Assembly: GCA_947172415.1 (NCBI GenBank)
Contig: OX359199.1
Location: 1,824,001-1,888,000, forward strand
Length of the DNA: 64,000 nucleotides
Reading direction: 5' to 3'
Source: Chondrosia reniformis
Taxonomy: Eukaryota; Porifera; Demospongiae; Chondrillida; Chondrillidae
Below the pieces are notes generated by a model. The model saw only the letters and a list, made by a program, of their open reading frames with translations, was not told the origin of the DNA and searched no databases. Each line of letters begins with the position of its first letter. Position 1 is the stretch's first letter. The position numbers were made by a program, and so were the translations under genes. Below, piece after piece: positions 62,301-64,000 of the stretch.

Positions 62301-62569
62301 CATCAGTAAGTTCATAACAATTTTCTTATTGCCATTATTTTTAGTAATAAGTGTGTGGAGAAGGGTACATATATAGGATATACGTATAGCATACAGAAAT
62401 ACCTTGTGCAATTACATAGACATATATACAATATGTGTATTACTATCCTCCATCCATAGTTGAAATAGAAATAGAAGTGTCAACCGAAAACAGCATTAAC
62501 CCCCCAGAGATGCCCCCTCTTTTAGGATTGGGGCTGAAATTCACTACTATACCAGAAGCAGTTAACTAA
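59314..62569 (+). CDS. Secreted cysteine-rich protein with TIL domain and a repeated unknown module
   Basis: Exons 59314-59413, 59583-59994, 60957-about 61135 (or 61111), 62153-62305 and 62460-62569 give about 309-317 residues in phase. The signal peptide is MKLFFCFSVLIVSLVGIAVA. Exon 2 encodes a trypsin-inhibitor-like (TIL) domain: CSYSGQVFTYCSSACPAICG, then CTPGCSCREGYIL and CIQLAEC, with the usual cysteine spacing. After it, two related segments of about 40 residues occur: CKVVGGCTMSATTLVNRIATQL and CTTVEQCSDEINGMIIANIG, each CxxxxxC followed by an amphipathic stretch and ending in an alternating hydrophobic strand. I do not recognise this module. TIL domains often inhibit serine proteases or sit in mucin-like proteins; inhibition here is unproven. 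The exon 3 donor is uncertain. Confidence 0.72.
60738..60862. repeat. Tetranucleotide (GACT/GATT/GACC)n repeat
   Basis: Runs of ACTGACTGATTGACTGACTG with CGACC variants; intron of the TIL gene. Confidence 0.9.
62151..62156 (+). promoter_or_regulatory. NAGNAG tandem splice acceptor
   Basis: AGCAG gives two usable acceptors three bases apart before exon 4 of the TIL gene; both keep phase and differ by one residue. Confidence 0.45.
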
Positions 62570-64000
62570 ACCATACATGGATATCTTTAACTTAACAATA
62601 ATGTTAGGCATAATTGGTGTACTGGCCATGTACTGTATAATCATTTAAAAAGTGACACAAGATGAGGTTTAACTTCATATAAGTTATACAGAGTCACTGG
62701 ATGTTACTTATGGCATAGTTATGTCGAACTAATGGGATAAGTAAGCAACACACATGGTCTATGAATGCAATATGTATATTGCACCAGTTGCCAAGACATG
62801 GGCACTCGGGCGTTAAGGTATATAAAATGCACTTACCCTCATGTCCATGTCTTAACCACTAAGTATTTACATGTATACTACTACTACTACCACAACTACA
62901 ATTGTTTTAGTCACTGCACTGTATAACGTAGACACCATAAAATGGACCTCCTACCAGCAACTAAACTTGACATCTGTATTCAAGACATTAATTGAGATCA
63001 TTACACTTATACAGCAAAATAGCAATAGTTTACACATCCCCTGCACAAAGAGGCAAAGGCTAGTACTCCATTCAAATTACTGGATTGTAGACCATTTGGT
63101 AACTTGCACACAAGGAAAGACTAAAGTCTTAATGTAATGTTAAATCCAATACAAAAGGAAGCAATCAACGGTAAACACCTCAGGGTTACCCCTGGCTCTA
63201 TCTACCTATATATGTATCCCTAGCCCTGTGACCATCTTATCACATATGCTAGCTATAACTGATCATAGGTGAAGATTCAACTCATTGCATGGTGCATAAG
63301 CTGTTCACATGGGCTATACACAGATCGGTATATAGCCCAGCCCAGAGGTGGGACTATGACCGAAGCATACATGTACACATATACTTTCTGAGCAAAGAAA
63401 ACAGTTGTGGTTAGAATATCACACATACAAAATAAGGGGTTTCTGACTTTGCATCAACATCTGCTGCGCTGACAAAAATGCAGAGGGGTGCAGTGAACAA
63501 AGTGAATGGAAAGGACGTCAACTGGCCATATGGCTGCACTTCCACAGAGATGCTGTGATGTACCGTATAGCGAGAATATTTTTGCGGGAGAAAATTTTGT
63601 AAAAGTCTAAAAATTTACTCAAACGAAAATTTTGGCAGTGGTCTCATTCTCCCCTGCCTGAAAATGAGTTGCACAATCACTTAAAGAATCATCATGATGT
63701 TTAATGACATTAGTTCCTGAATTTATAATTACTTCCTGCACTGTCAAATATAGTTTGATCAATCTGCCAACTCCAGTATATATGCATGAATGAATTGGCA
63801 ATGTGGCAAATTATATGTATATGAGTCCATAATTTTTGTAATTTAAAACTGTACATATGAAATATTGAAATATTGTTGTTGGTAACAGACCTTTTAGTAA
63901 TTTATCAATGACTTTTATTCCAATTAAAGCCAATATTAAACATTTTTGACAATTTTTCTTCCCTTGACAGCAATTAAGTCCTAGCTTCATCTTAAGAATC
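62570..64000. other. Right-hand intergenic stretch
   Basis: No gene supported. Contains a small GACATGGGCA/TGTCCATGTC inverted pair near 62795-62855, the exon fragments at 63445-63560 and a CCGTATAGCGAGAATATTTT repeat start at 63563. Confidence 0.5.
63445..63560. pseudogene. Scrambled fragments of ankyrin-gene exons
   Basis: 63445-63492 matches the 3' end of ankyrin exon 51026-50817 and its donor, in the same plus-strand orientation (about 92 % by eye). 63493-63527 (GTGAACAAAGTGAATGGAAA...) is the reverse complement of part of exon 56067-55991. 63543-63565 resembles the acceptor side of that exon in direct orientation. Two exons are thus joined in opposite orientations. Confidence 0.6.

Noticed and set aside
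1-64000. CRISPR array, bacterial operon or prophage
   Set aside because: All direct repeats are contiguous minisatellites without spacers, and all genes are spliced animal genes.

Overview
The window is animal nuclear DNA, most likely from a demosponge and possibly Amphimedon queenslandica. The species is an inference from compact AT-rich genes, very frequent TACGTA-type palindromes outside exons, and the gene content. All genes were read by translating exons and matching GT/AG splice sites and reading phase by eye. No database search was possible.

Layout, left to right: (1) 215-10868 (+), the 3' part of an integrin beta gene, ending in two mutually exclusive last exons that encode different NPxY tails. 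(2) 12817-32832 (-), a complete 17-exon gene for an 825-residue FG-GAP type I membrane protein resembling plant DEX1, tail-to-tail with the integrin. An intronless alpha-carbonic anhydrase (19281-20258, -) is nested in one of its introns beside a 1-kb tandem duplication. (3) About 33000-40986 (+), a seven-coding-exon gene for a 338-residue, Ser/Pro-rich, tentatively FAM117/GLCCI1-like protein, starting head-to-head with the DEX1-like gene. (4) 41394-42608 (-), a single-exon Golgi-type sulfotransferase with an expanded 12-13-residue repeat in its stem. (5) 42889-57184 (-), a 24-exon ankyrin-repeat protein (989 residues) of the ANKRD28/44/52 (PP6 regulatory subunit) family. (6) 59314-62569 (+), a five-exon secreted cysteine-rich protein with a TIL domain.

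Between exons lie many minisatellites and several families of short mobile elements: foldback MITEs, a pogo-like MITE, a 1.08-kb terminal-inverted-repeat element, tRNA-derived SINEs and a Penelope-like remnant. The most striking family has about 17 copies and carries a hammerhead-ribozyme-like core. Several truncated copies begin within one or two bases of the predicted cleavage site, as expected for metazoan retrozyme-type elements.

Integrin, carbonic anhydrase, sulfotransferase and the TIL protein act at the membrane, in the Golgi or outside the cell. The ankyrin and FAM117-like proteins are presumably cytosolic. There is no operon logic; the shared features are one probable divergent promoter (about 32.83-33.03 kb) and one nested gene.
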